Assembly: GCA_029706075.1 (NCBI GenBank)
Contig: JAINUG010000149.1
Location: 2,004,501 to 2,068,500, forward strand
DNA: 64,000 nucleotides
Reading direction: 5' to 3'
Source of the DNA: Aldrovandia affinis
Lineage: Eukaryota; Chordata; Actinopteri; Notacanthiformes; Halosauridae
Shown: in pieces, positions 47,331-64,000 of the stretch
Layout: each line of letters starts with the position of its first letter
Numbering within the stretch: the stretch's first letter is position 1
Position numbers and translations under genes: made by a program
The notes under the pieces: generated by a model
The model's database searches: none
What the model was told of the DNA's origin: nothing
The model's input: the letters and a program-made list of their open reading frames with translations, nothing else

Positions 47331-50300
47331 ACAATCCAACCCAAAATACGGAAAAGGGTGTCAGATCTGGATTTTGGAATGAAAGGGTAGACAATAATGT
47401 CCTTTTGTGGTCACATATGCAAGAGTGCTCCCGTGTGGCATTGATGTACCGTTGGAAATAGAAAATTAACCTATTAAATCGGCAGTTGTATTTTACACTA
47501 GTCTTAATATACTACACAACACGTTAACATTGTCATAATGTAAAAGTAGACCGTTTTAATCCCATCAATTTGAATTTGGTAGGCTATATATTGAGAACCA
47601 CACCAAGCCCTTCTATTTCAGCTATTAGCACCCAGTTTTGAACAAAATATTTCGCTGAGTAGGCTATTAGCATTTAAAAAAACAAAAACAGCATTGTGTC
47701 ATATTTATTCACCTACTTTTTTTCTTCTGTCTGGATTATGGATGTTCCATGTGTACACACAGACAGAAATGGCTGTGAAACGTAGTTAATACGGAGGTAT
47801 AATTACCATCATCTGTCTAGTTGAATTTGAGTGATAAATTGTATTTTATTTTATTATACATTTTATATGTATAGTATTTATTTAGCAGACACATTGGTTA
47901 CATAAAACAGTCTTATAGAATCTGCAATAAAACCAGCTGTTTGGTTAAAACATTATTATTATTATTGTTATTATTATTATTATTATTAACTGCTCTTTTC
48001 AAAGGCACTGTGTTTTTTTAGAGATGTAGCTGCCGTGTGACAGTGCGGCACAGGTAAACTGCAGGTAAAAACGGAAACAGTGGTGGAGATTGGCACAGAA
48101 AGTAGTTACATTCGTTTTTAGCCACATAAACTGAAAATAGCTATTTCATAGTTAAGGTCTTTGTGTATTTTAATGTATCTTTTGAAGCAGCGATACGTCT
48201 AGCAATAAAATGCAGTGGTTCTGAAGTAAATCCCGACTGCTTTAATGGGGACGACAGGTAACGCTGTAAAATCCTGGAGCCGCGTTTTAGCGCTATCCCT
48301 TTCCTGCGGTAGATTTGCATTCAACGAGAACATGTCGATGCCCGGTAGCCAGTCAGCGTGGAGAACAACAAGGCATGGTGACTGTACACATGGACATCAG
48401 CGAGTGCGGCTCATTTGCATGTGGAGCCCGGCCCCTTGTCCAGAATCTTTCAATCAAACCGAGCGCCTTGCTGGCCACACCCCTCCCACGTTGCCCGTGT
48501 GCTACAGAGTTACAGAGGGGAGGTCGCTGTGCGTGACTCGAGTCCCCTTTTTCCTGCAGCATTTCGCTTCTCGTGTGTTCTTGACAAATAATTCCGCCCG
48601 TAATCTTCAAACAGATTAATAACATTTTACCGAACATCAAAGCGCCGTGTTTCACACGAACACTTTTGGAACGTCACAGCCTATTGTTATTAAAACGATT
48701 CATTGTTAATGTTGTTATAATAGATTTTTTTTAAATCGAGAAAACGGCCGATGTCATTTTAATCAATTACTTTGCGTTACAGACGTTCGCCGTATTGGAA
48801 TTCACTTATTTACGCACATTTAACAACGTAGGGCGCGGCGCGGGAGCAGCTCGTTTACTGCTGAATCCGAAGGCGCATGGTGTGGGGCGGAGCTACAGGA
48901 ATTCAACGTTAAAGGGAACGCTTCTGCTTTTCCTTAATACGGGGTTTTTCTCAGATCGATACTGCGGGTGTTCACTGATCTTAACGTGACCTGGATGTCT
49001 CATGGTATTCACTTATTCTACGTAAGCCGTTCCACTTACTATAAATATCAATGAATCAGCACAGCGTCGGCGTATAATTAATAATAATAAAAAAAGTTGC
49101 ATTATTAAAAATAAGTATGTATGGTATATCTACTAATTGCATCCAGTAGACAAAATATGCTCATAAAAAATCCATTGGCCTGTGTTCTGTGTTCTGCCTG
49201 TGTTCTTCATTGAAAGTGAAAGGAGTAGCTTCTGCTAAGCTAAACCCTTGCTTCCTATATTAATGTGTTAGTCACATGATGGTCACTATGGTAACACAGC
49301 AAGTTAGTGTTCCACATGGCAGTAGATATAGAATTCCCTCACTGAGAGCACACACATACCTGCCTGGTATCTCACTCCTGATTGGCCAGAATCAGAGGAA
49401 CAACCTGCACTGTAGTCAGCACTGTAGTGAGTCAGAACAGCCCGCACAGAGAGCAGTGGCCCCTCCCCTACCTCTCACAGTCTGACATGTTGCACTTGGT
49501 GCACTGCTTGCACAAAGAGCATTAACACACATGTTAAACATGTGTGTGTGTTAATGAAGGGGGGAGTTATCTGCATGCATATGTAGCAGATGAATCATTT
49601 CAGGACATCACAGCTTATTTTTCATCTTGTGGATAATCAAGTGGATATGCCAATATGAGGACACACACCACAGTCAGCCTTAACCCTATTTTTACAACAC
49701 TGACAGAAAGCAGGAAGTGACCCGGGACAGTCACAGTTAGCAGGAAGTGACCATACTGTGACCATACTGCCAACCATTAGTTCGAAGAATATCAGAACTA
49801 AACAGCACCACCTTATGGTGTATTTTAGAAATTGCAATACAAATGTTGAAGATGTTTGTACATGTGCTATGTATATAAATGTTTCCTGTCTAATGCAGGA
49901 TGCTGATCATAGGGGGTTTATAATAAGGAAATGTGTCTTTGAGAGAGATGGTCAGATTCACACATTGGCTGAAAGCCAGAGTCACTTCAGCTCTCACCAT
50001 TAACATTCTCCCCTCAACATCGGGTGGAGTTGAAGCGCTACATATATCCCTTCTCAGGGACAATTTTAATGCAAGTGTGTGAATGTAGTTGATTGGTGTT
50101 GCTGCAATACTAGGTTTTGGGATTATGTGTCCTTGGGAATCAGGAAGATCACAGCATGGCAGTGAGTCAGAGAGGGAAAGTGTGAGAGAGTCACATTGGC
50201 TCAGGTCCTTGCTCTCCCCCTATAGGCAGTGCTGTGTCATTACAGGCCACACATACTGTACTTCTGCTATCCTCTTCATTCACAAGCTGTATTCTGTAAT

Positions 50301-50384
50301 CTCCTTCATCACGTATGGTTTGAAAAGGAGGAGAAAGAAAGATTTATCACATTTGTGATACAGATTCAAAAATCCCCAGCAATA
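47331..50384. other. Intergenic DNA upstream of mnt
   Basis: AT-rich with an (ATT)n tract at 47951-47987. A GC-richer patch at 48240-48560 could be regulatory. No coding sequence recognised. Confidence 0.45.
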
Positions 50385-50490
50385 AGGTGGGTCGGGCTGG
50401 GTGGCTCAGTCTGCTAGAGTGCTGGTTGCCATGGGTTACCAGTCTGCCACACCTCTGCCCTGGGTCTGAATCTTTATCCTCAGCTCAGTA
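50385..50490 (+). mobile_element. Possible tRNA-like SINE fragment
   Basis: GGGTGGCTCAGTCTGCTAGA resembles an A-box region and TGGGTCTGAATCTTT a weak B box about 55 bases on, followed by AT repeats. No target-site duplication is evident. Confidence 0.35.
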
Positions 50491-51317
50491 TTATAATATA
50501 TATATGAAATATATATGAATGAGCTTCTGTATCAGTAATGACCACACTGGGGAGCCCTCTGGTCTTTCTGTGTCTCTGCTATGGCACAAAGGTGAGGTTC
50601 ACTGTAGTTCTGCAGCCCAGAGACCCCACACCCCAACACCCCTTACATCTACAAAAACTGCATTCTACTAAGTGGGGTGAGACAGCATATCATATAAACA
50701 GTCAGTGCAACTTATTTACAAATATAGCTGCTCGGAGCACACACACACACACACAGAACGGCTAGGGAAAATGTGGGGGGCCCAGGTGTGGTATCTGCAC
50801 CCCCAGTGGTCTCTGATCAGTCCTGGCACTGATACAGGGGGGCGGGGGAGTCTCCCGCACAGCTGGTCTCCCTGGGGGGGCGGGTGTATTTGCTGCTGAT
50901 TAATTAAACAAACTCTACCCCTCCCCAACATTCAGCTTCTCCTGCTGTTCTGCATTACTATAAAACCGGACAGAAGATCATAGAAGATTAACTCTTCTTA
51001 TAATATGCATAAGCATGCACGGGGAAGGATGGCATTTTAAAGTGGAACAGTTCTGGAATGAACAATAAATGGCTGAGACAACGGTCAGGCAGTTTGGACA
51101 TTACACCAGATAATCTGAATCAGCTAAATCAGCAATGAGCTATGTTCTGCTTGTTCTCATATACATACTATATATACATTCAGAATATAAAAATTTCGGT
51201 TTTATGCCAATTCTATCTAATCTTGTCAGCAGACACACTTTTGTGTTGTTTTGTTAGCACAAATCAAGCTGAATACTGTCTTACATAGGTGACACATTCC
51301 TGACAAGGAATTCCTGA

Positions 51318-51770
51318 AAGGTTTCTCCATTAGAGTCAGACAGATAGAGAGAGGTTTCTCCATTAGAGTCAGACAGATAGAGAGAGGTTTCTCCATTAGA
51401 GTCAGACAGAGAGAGGTTTCTCCATTAGAGTCAGACAGATAGAGAGAGGTTTCTCCATTAGAGTCTATCAGACAGAGAGAGGTTTCTGCATTAGAGTCAG
51501 ACAGATACAGAGAGGTTTCTCCATTAGAGTCTATCAGACAGAGAGAGGTTTCTCCATTAGAGTCAGACAGATAGAGAGAGGTTTCTCCATTAGAGTCAGA
51601 CAGATAGAGAGAGGTTTCTCCATTAGAGTCAGACAGATAGAGAGAGGATTCTCCATTAGAGTCAGACAGATGGAGAGAGGTTTCTCCAGTAGAGTCTATC
51701 AGACAGAGAGATGTTTCTCCATTAGATTCAGACAGACAGAGAGAGGTTTCTCCATCTCTCCTAGTCTGAC
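51318..51770. repeat. 33-bp minisatellite
   Basis: Unit GAGTCAGACAGATAGAGAGA plus GGTTTCTCCATTA, about 13 copies, some lacking the AGAT. The 191-codon minus-strand ORF here is a period-33 artefact. Confidence 0.93.
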
Positions 51771-52805
51771 AAGTTGGATTGGTGTTCTCTGACAGGGACA
51801 CCAGTCAGAACAGAGCTGGGTGTCCTAAAACCACCAGGGGTCTCACTGTGGGTCAGAGCCCTTCCTCTTTCCCCCCTGTCCCAGTCTCTGTTCCCTGTGC
51901 ACTGCCTCTCCTCTATATGTACACCCTCCTCTCCACCTCAGCCCGCTGCAGTGCTGCTCACCACACTTCGTCTCCATAGAAACCGCCTGTGAAACATACA
52001 CACACTGTCTTTCTCTCTCTCACAGACACATACACACACATCCTCCCTCTCTCTCTGTGAAACGCAGACTGATGGAGAAAGGGACGCAGGTATGATCAGG
52101 AGAGGATGATGTCATATACCACCTACTGACAGAGAGAGAGAGGGGAAGGGGGCCCAAACTGCCAATATTACAATACAGTAATATAGTGAGGAAGTGGTCA
52201 CATCTCTGATTTGAAAATGACATGTCTGTTCCACGTGCCTAAAGGAAGGTATTCCTCCCTGGCACAGATCTGACCCTGGAGTGTAGAGAGAAGCACGTCA
52301 TGACGTAATTGTGATGTGTGAATTGTGAAAACATGGCACTCTGCACAAACACGCACACCCGGGCACTCTGCCGGGGGAATGCCAGCACAGCAGTACAGTT
52401 TCCAACATCATGGCAAAATTGAGGTTTTGATAGAAATTATGTTTTTTTAAAAGACTGAAGTCTTCTCTCCACTGGAGACAGCAGACCAGCTGGAAGGATA
52501 TGAGATTGCAGTGGTGATCTGTGCCCTGGGCCCGCCACATTAGTGTTAATGCTGAAACTCAACACAGCTGAACGTGGAGATTAATGCCAGAGTTTCTACA
52601 CCCTCACATAGTGATGAGCGATGATGTCACCATGAATTTTTAATGCTGCTCCGTCTCTGTCTCACCAGCCATGGGCGCAATTTCCCTGCTTCATGATTCT
52701 TAATCCCATTTTCTGTCTCTGGCACCTGTGCCCTAAATCCCCCCCCCCACCCTCTTTCATTGGGGTGAGGCACAGTTACCCCCCGCCCTTCTATTTTTTG
52801 TAGCA

Positions 52806-53012
52806 GTGGTATTCAGTCTTGCTCTTGGTGAGCTGCAGGGTCTGTCGGTTTTTGTTTTCACCTTAAAATAAGAATTCAATTCAGACCCAAGAAAGCAGCT
52901 GAAGTGATTACCCTGTGTAATCAACTGCTTTAATCAATTAAGTGTGGAGTAGCAATGAAAACCTGCACACCACATGGCTCTATAAGGACAACAGTGAACA
53001 GCACTGCTCTGG
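52806..53012. mobile_element. MITE-like element with CAGTG ends
   Basis: Starts CAGTGGTATTCAGTCTTGCT and ends with the inverted form AACAGTGAACAGCACTG. Inner words GTCGGTTTTTGTTTTCACC and GCAATGAAAACCTGCACACC are also loosely inverted. No clear target-site duplication is seen. Confidence 0.6.
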
Positions 53013-53139
53013 TCTAGACTGAAGTTGCATGACCCTCGTCCTGAAGTGCCAGAGATGTTTCCGTTTTTTTTGTTCCATCCTAGCTTGATTGCACAGTTTG
53101 TTGATTATTAAGTCAGCCTGAATACGACATTACAGCATA

Positions 53140-53275
53140 GACACTGCATGTGAAGCACACAGCATGCGATAGACACTGCATGGATGCACACGGCATGCGA
53201 TAGACACTGCATGGATGCACACTGCATGGATGCACACGGCATGCGATGCACACGGCATGCGATGCGCACCACATG
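53140..53275. repeat. Short GCATGCGAT / GCATGGATGCACAC tandem repeat
   Basis: Seven or so alternating units of AGACACTGCATGGATGCACAC and GGCATGCGAT. Confidence 0.8.
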
Positions 53276-53988
53276 CTGCCCCCTTTCAGCCCAGACAGGG
53301 GAGAAACCCTTAGACCTGGGCTCTGGGGAGCCTTAAACGCTGACACCTCTCAGAGAGTTCTAGAAACAGCAGGAGAGGTTTGCAGTGTCTCGGTCTCCAC
53401 ACTGAATATTTAATGTGTCAGTGTTGAATCTGAAAGGGGGAAGAGGGTTAAACAGGCCTCTCTCCTCCACTTTCCCATCTGCTGCTCCTCATCCTTCTTT
53501 TCTCCGCACAAAACAGGCAGGAACCCCCCAAGCCTTTCATCCTGAAACACTTGAGCTGCAGCTGTTCCTTTTGCCCCACGTGTGTGTGTATGTGTGTGTA
53601 TCTGAAGGCATTTAAATATTTGATCGTACTGACTGCTGAACTCACTGCACGTCCTGGCTGACTCAAACACACACACACACGTACACAACCACATACTCGC
53701 TATCGGAGTGCAGAACTGCACCCTTCTCCTGGCCAGCTGCTGCTTTGACCACTCGCTCCAAAAGACATTTAAAATCTCATGGACTCTAATCTCATCTCAT
53801 TGACCTGAAAAAATTAGGGATATGGAATTTTATTATGAAATATGACTATGAAGTAGTCTGTGCCTTGTGGAACTGAAGATGATGTTGCAATGAGACACAG
53901 ACTCTAACCCCCTCTCCCCCCTGCCCCCTGCACATGCACACTCTGATCTGCGCTCTGATCACCACTGACCATTCTACAGCCTGATCAC

Positions 53989-54606
53989 TAGCGGTATGAC
54001 GGTATACCATGATATTCAAATATGAAATAGTACTATCATAAACTTAATGTAGTACTGTGACAGCAAAAAAAATATTTAAACCGTTACCCTACTGAAATGC
54101 CTAAATAACCCAGATTAAATAATATAATACTGGACCTGGGGTGTCTGCTAATGTCATTTAATTTATAACAGGTAAGTAACTGTTATTAGCTAGCTAACTA
54201 CAAGGCATAAATCTCTGTTTGCAGTCCCTTATAAAACTTGTGATGTCCGACGCTGATTCTGATGCCGAGGTGGTCTGTAATCTCTAATATATCCCCCCAA
54301 AAAGCAAACTCGTTCATCAGTGTGGACTCACTTTGGATTCAGAAAAAAAAGATGTGTTTTTGTTGAGAACGAATCTCCCATCTGTATAGAATGTGGGAAG
54401 CGTTGATTTAAACATACAATTAACTATATTCAGTTGTATTTTTTGTTTTATTTTTCAATTAAAGTGTTATATAAATCTGCAAAGAGCCATACAATAAACA
54501 GATCGAGTTGTAAAAATATTTTTTTAGCTGATACCGTGATATACCGAAAACCATGATATTGAGTAGTACGATTATACCATGAAAATGTCATACCGTCACA
54601 GCCCTA
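53989..54606. mobile_element. hAT-like MITE, 618 bp
   Basis: The ends carry TGACGGTATACCATG and, inverted, TGACGGTATGACATT, within TAGCGG and TAGGGC outer bases. An exact 8-base duplication CTGATCAC flanks it (53981-53988 and 54607-54614). The interior is AT-rich without ORFs. Confidence 0.82.
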
Positions 54607-55359
54607 CTGATCACCACTGACCCGGCTACAGCTTGATCTACAGCCCTGTGTGTGAGGGACAGAGCTCCAGATTGCCTGACTCTTTGGCAGCAGCGTGCAC
54701 ACTTGATCCAGTTGCATTGATATCAAATAGGCGGACAAGCTTCTCAATTCAAGATCTCAATAAAACAGTCTCACGATGTAGATAAAAACAAAACACACAC
54801 ATACACTTGTTTGCCAGCAGTGGAAAATCAAAATGGACCCTACAGCAAAGGTAAAGGGCCTTTGTGGCTTTACTTTCCCCAGTAGTCTATTGCAATCGTC
54901 GTTTTATCTTGTTTCTGTTGCAGCCTTGTTCAAAGTTTTACCAACCAGAACGTAATGAGTGGACCAGCAGTGTGTTTGAGGAGGACCAGCAGTATCACAC
55001 CATACAATATTCCCGGCCATCTGGGAATATAATAAACAAAAAACAGCCAACTGAAGTGCTTCCACCTAACGATGTGGGTAACGATGGGTACACCAACCTA
55101 CGCAACAAAGGGACTAAGACAACCTTTTTACAGATGACTTTTTATTATGTTGCAAACAATGACATCCATATATACTGTTAACAAGCTGCTGTGTGTACAG
55201 TGAGACAGTGTGAAGTGAAATCCACAGGAGCAGCGAGTCTGAAGTTCAGTCTTTACACAGGGCAGCACAGACAGACAGACGCACAGACAGCGCAGCAATC
55301 GTCTGTCTCCCTGCAGCACAGGCATGTTTCCTCTATGGGCAGGGGTTTACGTCAGGATT

Positions 55360-55505
55360 AAGATGTGTGTAACCAGGTGAGCGAGGCAGCCCCGCCTCCA
55401 ACCAGGTGAGAAGAGGCCCCTCCTCCAACCAGCTGAGCAGAGAAGAGGCCCCTCCTCCAACCAGGTGAGAGAAGAGGCCCCGCCTCCAACCAGCTGAGCG
55501 TGAAA
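55360..55505. repeat. AACCAGGTGAGAGAAGAGGCCCC tandem repeat
   Basis: Four units of about 28-36 bases containing CAGGTGAG or CAGCTGAG and GAGGCCCC(T/G)CCTCC. Confidence 0.85.
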
Positions 55506-55989
55506 CGTGCAATCTCAGCACTACCATGTGTCTGCAGCTCAGGGAATCTGAAAGGCAGAGGCCCATCAGAACAAAGGGAACTCTAGGTAATATGACCAGC
55601 GTTGGGCTTCAGTTGATGACAGGTTTACAGAGCGACTGCAGCACCAACCAGTCAGGCTCCAGCACAAACACACCCAGCAGCCACCTGCCACCCTCACACA
55701 GAGACGTCCTTTAGTCTAGCAGGGGGTGCTCCCATGCGCGCTCACCCCACCCACCCACCCACCGGCACATTCACCCCCGTGAAATATCCATCCGTGCGCT
55801 GCTCATCAGAAGGCTGATTAAATTAGAAGACTGCGCATTCATTATTCTTTTAATTACAGGAAGGGTCGCTCAGACTGGAGCAGAACGGATGGGTGGCCTT
55901 GGAAAGATGCAGGGACTGCTCCACACAGTGAACTTTCAACACATTCAACATCCTCCATCAATACAACTCCCTCACCGCCACTAACCACA

Positions 55990-56260
55990 TCTGGGGGGCC
56001 TGGGTGCGTGTGTGTGTGTGTCGTACAGTGTGTGTTGTACAGTGTCTGTTGTAGTGTGTGTTTGTTATACAGGGTATGTGTGTTGTACAGTGTGTGTGCA
56101 TGTGTTGTGCGTTGTACAGTGTGTGTGTGTGTGCATGTTTGTGTTATACTGGGTGTTGTACAGTGTGTGCGCATGTGCACTGTGTGTGTTATACAGGGTA
56201 TGTGTGCTTTGTACAGTGTATGTGTTGTACAGTGTGTGTGTGTGTTGTAGTGTGTGTGTT
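55990..56260. repeat. GTGTGTTGTACAGT low-complexity repeat
   Basis: GT-rich with TTGTACAGTGTGTG and TTATACAGGGTATGTG units. Confidence 0.85.
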
Positions 56261-57819
56261 TCCATTAAAACATCACAGCCAATTTACCCAATATTTACTC
56301 CTGCCACAGCAGCCACCAAGACCTGTTTCCATACAATGTTACCACATGATTAGAGATAGGCTTACATACTACACCAGCTCCCACCGCCAGTTCCAGCTGT
56401 TCCCATGAGCCCTGATGCACACTCCCCACTCTCCCAAACTGTGGGCTCAGGAAAACCGCCAGGTCCAGCAATTTCATAAAGTCGACTAATTTTCATTTTT
56501 ATGCACACAATAGTAATTTCCTTTAGGCGTTGCACAAAACTAGGAATCAACATTCTAAAGTTGCTTAAATGTACACTTATGGAAACGTTGCTAGTCACTT
56601 GCTCAGGCTTTGAATACCGCATTATTTCGAATAATCCCCACCTTCAAATAAACACTACAAGAATAAACGCTGCTGTCAGTCAGACACAAGGATACGATGA
56701 CTACAGCAAGCTGTATCTAGCCAGAAAACCGGGTATCAAGCCAGCCAAGTTCTTAACACCTGTAGTCACTGTACCTATAAAACACTAATGTTGTGAGATA
56801 GCTGCTATTTACATGCAATCAACATTTTTTCACTTCTCCCTCAATAAAGCTAGCAGGCCTAGTGCGTGCAGGCTGGTAAACCCCAGCCAGCTACACAGCC
56901 ACGTCACAGAGTCACGTAATGGAATGTGCATTTCAATAATCTGCCCCCTACCATTTAAAGACAGCGGTGTGCTGCAAACATTTTTGTAGTCTAATGCACC
57001 TTGGACACAGAGTTTCAGCCTTGTATTACTGCTAATAGCTGCACCATTAAATGAACACCACCACCACCCTAAGAGGTAACGAGGGCTGATTATTAGAAGT
57101 AATACGGTAAATCACATACCGCAGGTGCTCTTTTCAACTCCACATTTTAACCTTCTCCGAATGGGACTCTTATTTTCAGGAACCCCCCCCCCCAAAAATA
57201 GTCACTGAGGCTCTGGCTGCAATGTGCCATCTGCACGGGCAGGGGGCAGTGTTTCAGCCATTATCATCAAACACTGGATCCAAGCACAGGGTCTACTGGC
57301 TGGTGCCAGATGTTCACCATGACAAAAGAGGAAAGCCTGCGTGTCTGGGCGTGGCCGTGGGTCAGTTATACAGGGTCTGGTTGGACAGTAAGGGAACAGT
57401 GAGCAGAGTTACAGGGCTAGACGACCCCCCCCCCCCCAACCCCGCACGCAGTACGTCTGCTCCAGGCCCCACGCAGAGCCACCCCACACACACTACCACA
57501 ATCAAGACAAAAGAAAATCCTAAATAAAAATAAAAAATATACAGAGTAATGAAACACGTGAGAAAGACACCATCAGTAAGTCAGCAGTTTAGTGCCCGGC
57601 GTTAATCACCACTGTGGCCCTGGGGCGGGGCAGGCTGGTTAACCTATGGGACTCCTAGACAAAGTTATGTCAATTTACAGTATACAATTTTGGATTCACC
57701 ATGCAAGAATACTTTTTGTGTAACATTTAATAGCTCAATCTACATCCAGAATAATTTACATAAAAGGACAATAGTTATTTAAACAGAGCTCGATGGGCGT
57801 AACCATGGGGACTGAGGGT
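56261..57819. other. Region downstream of LIS1, unannotated
   Basis: Part may be pafah1b1 3' UTR; no clear close poly(A) signal on the minus strand (a candidate lies far off at 55141-55146). No other gene recognised. Confidence 0.45.
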
Positions 57820-57890
57820 GTCCAGCAGGGTGGGTTGGGGTGGGGTGGGGCGGGGCGGGGCGGGGCAGGGCAGGGCGGGGTCTCGTGGAG
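57820..57890. repeat. GGGGCGGGG-type G-tract array just after the LIS1 stop
   Basis: Consecutive GGGGT, GGGGC and GGGCA units on + strand, starting within about 10 bases of the pafah1b1 stop codon. In the mRNA it is C-rich; on the template-opposite DNA strand it could fold as a G-quadruplex. Confidence 0.85.
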
Positions 57891-57894
57891 ATGA

Positions 57895-62090
<4,196 letters not shown>

Positions 62091-63930
62091 CTGCAAGACA
62101 AGAGGAGTTAATTACTTCCCCCCCCGAAAGACAGACCGATTACATCTACACCTGGTCACAGCTGCCGTCTGGGATTGTGCCACTCACACAGAACAAAGAA
62201 GCGCTATGGAGGCACACTTTACTCCCACACCCGCGCCGGCAATAACCAAAGAAAGACACCGCATGGACACCAGATCTGGGTTCAGAGTGCTGCTGGTGTC
62301 TGTGGGTACTGTATAGGATTGTACAGTGCTCCTGGTTCATAGAGATCCGAGAGCAAGGTTGGAGAAGATGCACAAGTGCAAACAGCAACAGACGCCGAGT
62401 GAGCGTGGCGGTGTCCTGGTTTCCATGGATACAAAGACAGCCACAAAAGAGGAAGGGCTCCCTAAGAAATGCGTGGGTCGCTGTGCCAGGGGGACCAGCC
62501 ATATCCCCTCCATGCTTACACAAGCAAACACAGCACAGAGCCCTGTAGCCAAAGCGATTCATTTACCACACACACAGGCGCACGCATGCACTCACGCACG
62601 CACACACACACACACACACCTCACCCCCCCCAACTCACAGAGTGGCTGAGTGGGCCACACCCACAGTACAGCAAAAAAAAGATCCCCTTATGCCACAAGG
62701 ACAACATGGTCCCGACCTCCAAAGGGAAAGCAGCCATTTCCAGGCCCTGATCTGAGGAGACCTGAGATCAGCTGCACAGCCTGATATTATCAACAAAATA
62801 ACCTCAAAAGCAAAACCCACCTGGCCAGAAATGGCTCTGGCCACCAGATAAAAAAAAAATTAAAAAATGGCAGACATCTGCTGCAGCTGTGATCTGGCTC
62901 TTAACAGGATGCTGCCCGCGATGCTCACCTCTGGGTAAAGGTGCAGAACAGTACAGGGCTCTTCAAAGCATTTACCCCCAGCCCTTCACCCCTCTGCCAC
63001 AGCACAAACATCAGCACCTGCATGCTGTACAACATCCACCCACCCTACAGAGGGGAGCCAAACATCGCATAACACCACAAACTCAAACACTGTCTGACAC
63101 CATTCTGGTCACTGCATGCCATCAGCGGAAGTTAAACAAATTAAGGGGAGTAGAAATATATTTGAACATGGAGATTTAATATTAAATATAACGAGGAACT
63201 ACAATGTCCCTAAACAGACTCAAGATCAAATATGGCTTGACAAAGACTAAATAAATAAGGAACAAATTCTCTAAATCAGAAACAGAAAAAACCCCAGATT
63301 TACACTGCAACTTCCTCTCAAACATTAGAAGACAGCGAGCACGCTCTTAAGAGCCACACAAGTGGGAGCCACAAACAGCCGCTGAAATAAAGGAGCGCTC
63401 TAAGGCAGTGATGTCACAGAGCACTTCCTCTGTGTGACACTCACTTCCTGTGCTCCGCGGGCCCCCTTCCTGTAGTGGACGTGATTTTACAGCTGGTTTC
63501 TTGTGTGCTATAGCGATAGACTTACGCAGCGAGGGGAATGGAGATCTTCCCAAACTGGTGCAGAAATATTGATCACATGTAACCAAGTGCAGCTAGACTC
63601 TGAATAAGAGGCATGATAGAGGCATGATCTGCAGCACTCATCACTGTTCCATTTATTTAACATTCGCTCCAGTAGGAGGGGGGGGGGGGGAACTTACACA
63701 CACCCCACACAGCAGTACAGGCAGTCTGTCTCTGTCAACACACCCCACACAGCAAGCAGCATGCAGCAAGCACATCACAAGGCACCAGACACCTTTACAA
63801 TGCAACAGCTGCACAAAGCACGGCTTTCATAACGAGCTCTGTATCAGCCAGCCAATCACTGAGCCTGAAGCAGTTATACTCACCCAATTAAATGTCTGTA
63901 CACCTTTAAAAAAATATTTTCTTATACATT
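62091..63930 (-). other. pafah1b1: LIS1 5' intron, unannotated
   Basis: Should be the intron upstream of the NRAIADYL exon. I searched for the first coding exon (beginning MVLSQ in vertebrates) and found none. CA run at 62600-62620; no other feature recognised. Confidence 0.6.
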
Positions 63931-63934
63931 TTGT

Positions 63935-64000
63935 TTCAGATTCTTTCCTGTTTTTCTCACAATTTGGTAGCCAATTATACCCTCTATTTCTTTCGATTCG
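63935..64000 (-). mobile_element. Long tRNA-derived SINE tail, cut by window end
   Basis: TTGGTAGCCAATTATACCCT and CTATTTCTTTCGATTC repeat the inverted tail of the 16.2-kb copy. The rest lies beyond the window. Confidence 0.7.

Noticed and set aside
51226-51801. 191-codon minus-strand ORF with SDSNGETSLYL repeats
   Set aside because: 33-bp minisatellite artefact with no start context or homology.
54864-55181. 105-codon + strand ORF
   Set aside because: No recognisable domain, low-complexity AT-rich flanks and no splice partners; chance length for this size of region.

Overview
The window looks like teleost fish nuclear DNA. Its three protein-coding genes are split into many short exons with GT/AG introns and read as close orthologues of vertebrate septin-4, MNT and LIS1/PAFAH1B1. 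They sit in a bed of very long CA/GT and CT/GA microsatellites, minisatellites, tRNA-derived SINEs, Tc1/mariner and hAT elements, and a LINE fragment. There are no operons, ribosome binding sites or CRISPR arrays. The species cannot be fixed from the sequence. Two SINE families, one resembling the V-SINE/UnaSINE type, may help.

Layout. 1-21 kb: no gene recognised; microsatellites, a 26-bp minisatellite field (4.1-5.4 kb), a CCAAT-box-like array (13 kb) and a nested transposon stack (13.6-19.7 kb). 21.2-34 kb: septin-4 on the + strand, with a possible TATA promoter and first exon at 21.2 kb, main coding exons from 23.05 kb, and the last exon at 33.92 kb after a 3.9-kb intron filled by two minisatellites and a palindromic element. 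34-38.3 kb: tail-to-tail 3' ends of septin-4 and mnt, with poly(A) signals facing each other near 36.5 kb. 38.3-47.1 kb: mnt on the - strand, six coding exons. 47.1-57.8 kb: intergenic, with one hAT MITE, small repeats and a 33-bp minisatellite. 57.9-62.1 kb: pafah1b1 on the - strand, nine coding exons giving residues 12-410; the exon with the first 11 residues lies beyond the window.

The genes do not form a pathway. Septin-4 is a filament-forming GTPase, MNT a MAX-partner repressor, and LIS1 a dynein regulator. In mammals MNT and PAFAH1B1 are also close neighbours, so this part is conserved synteny.

The most unusual signals are: a nine-copy in-frame expansion of an 8-residue motif in MNT, whose copies differ almost only at synonymous sites; a readable alternative septin-4 C-terminus, acidic and rich in Pro-Glu-Pro-His, with its own poly(A) signal; three septin-4 introns whose tandem repeats copy splice-site words; and two single-base reading-frame breaks at G/C homopolymers in otherwise intact genes.
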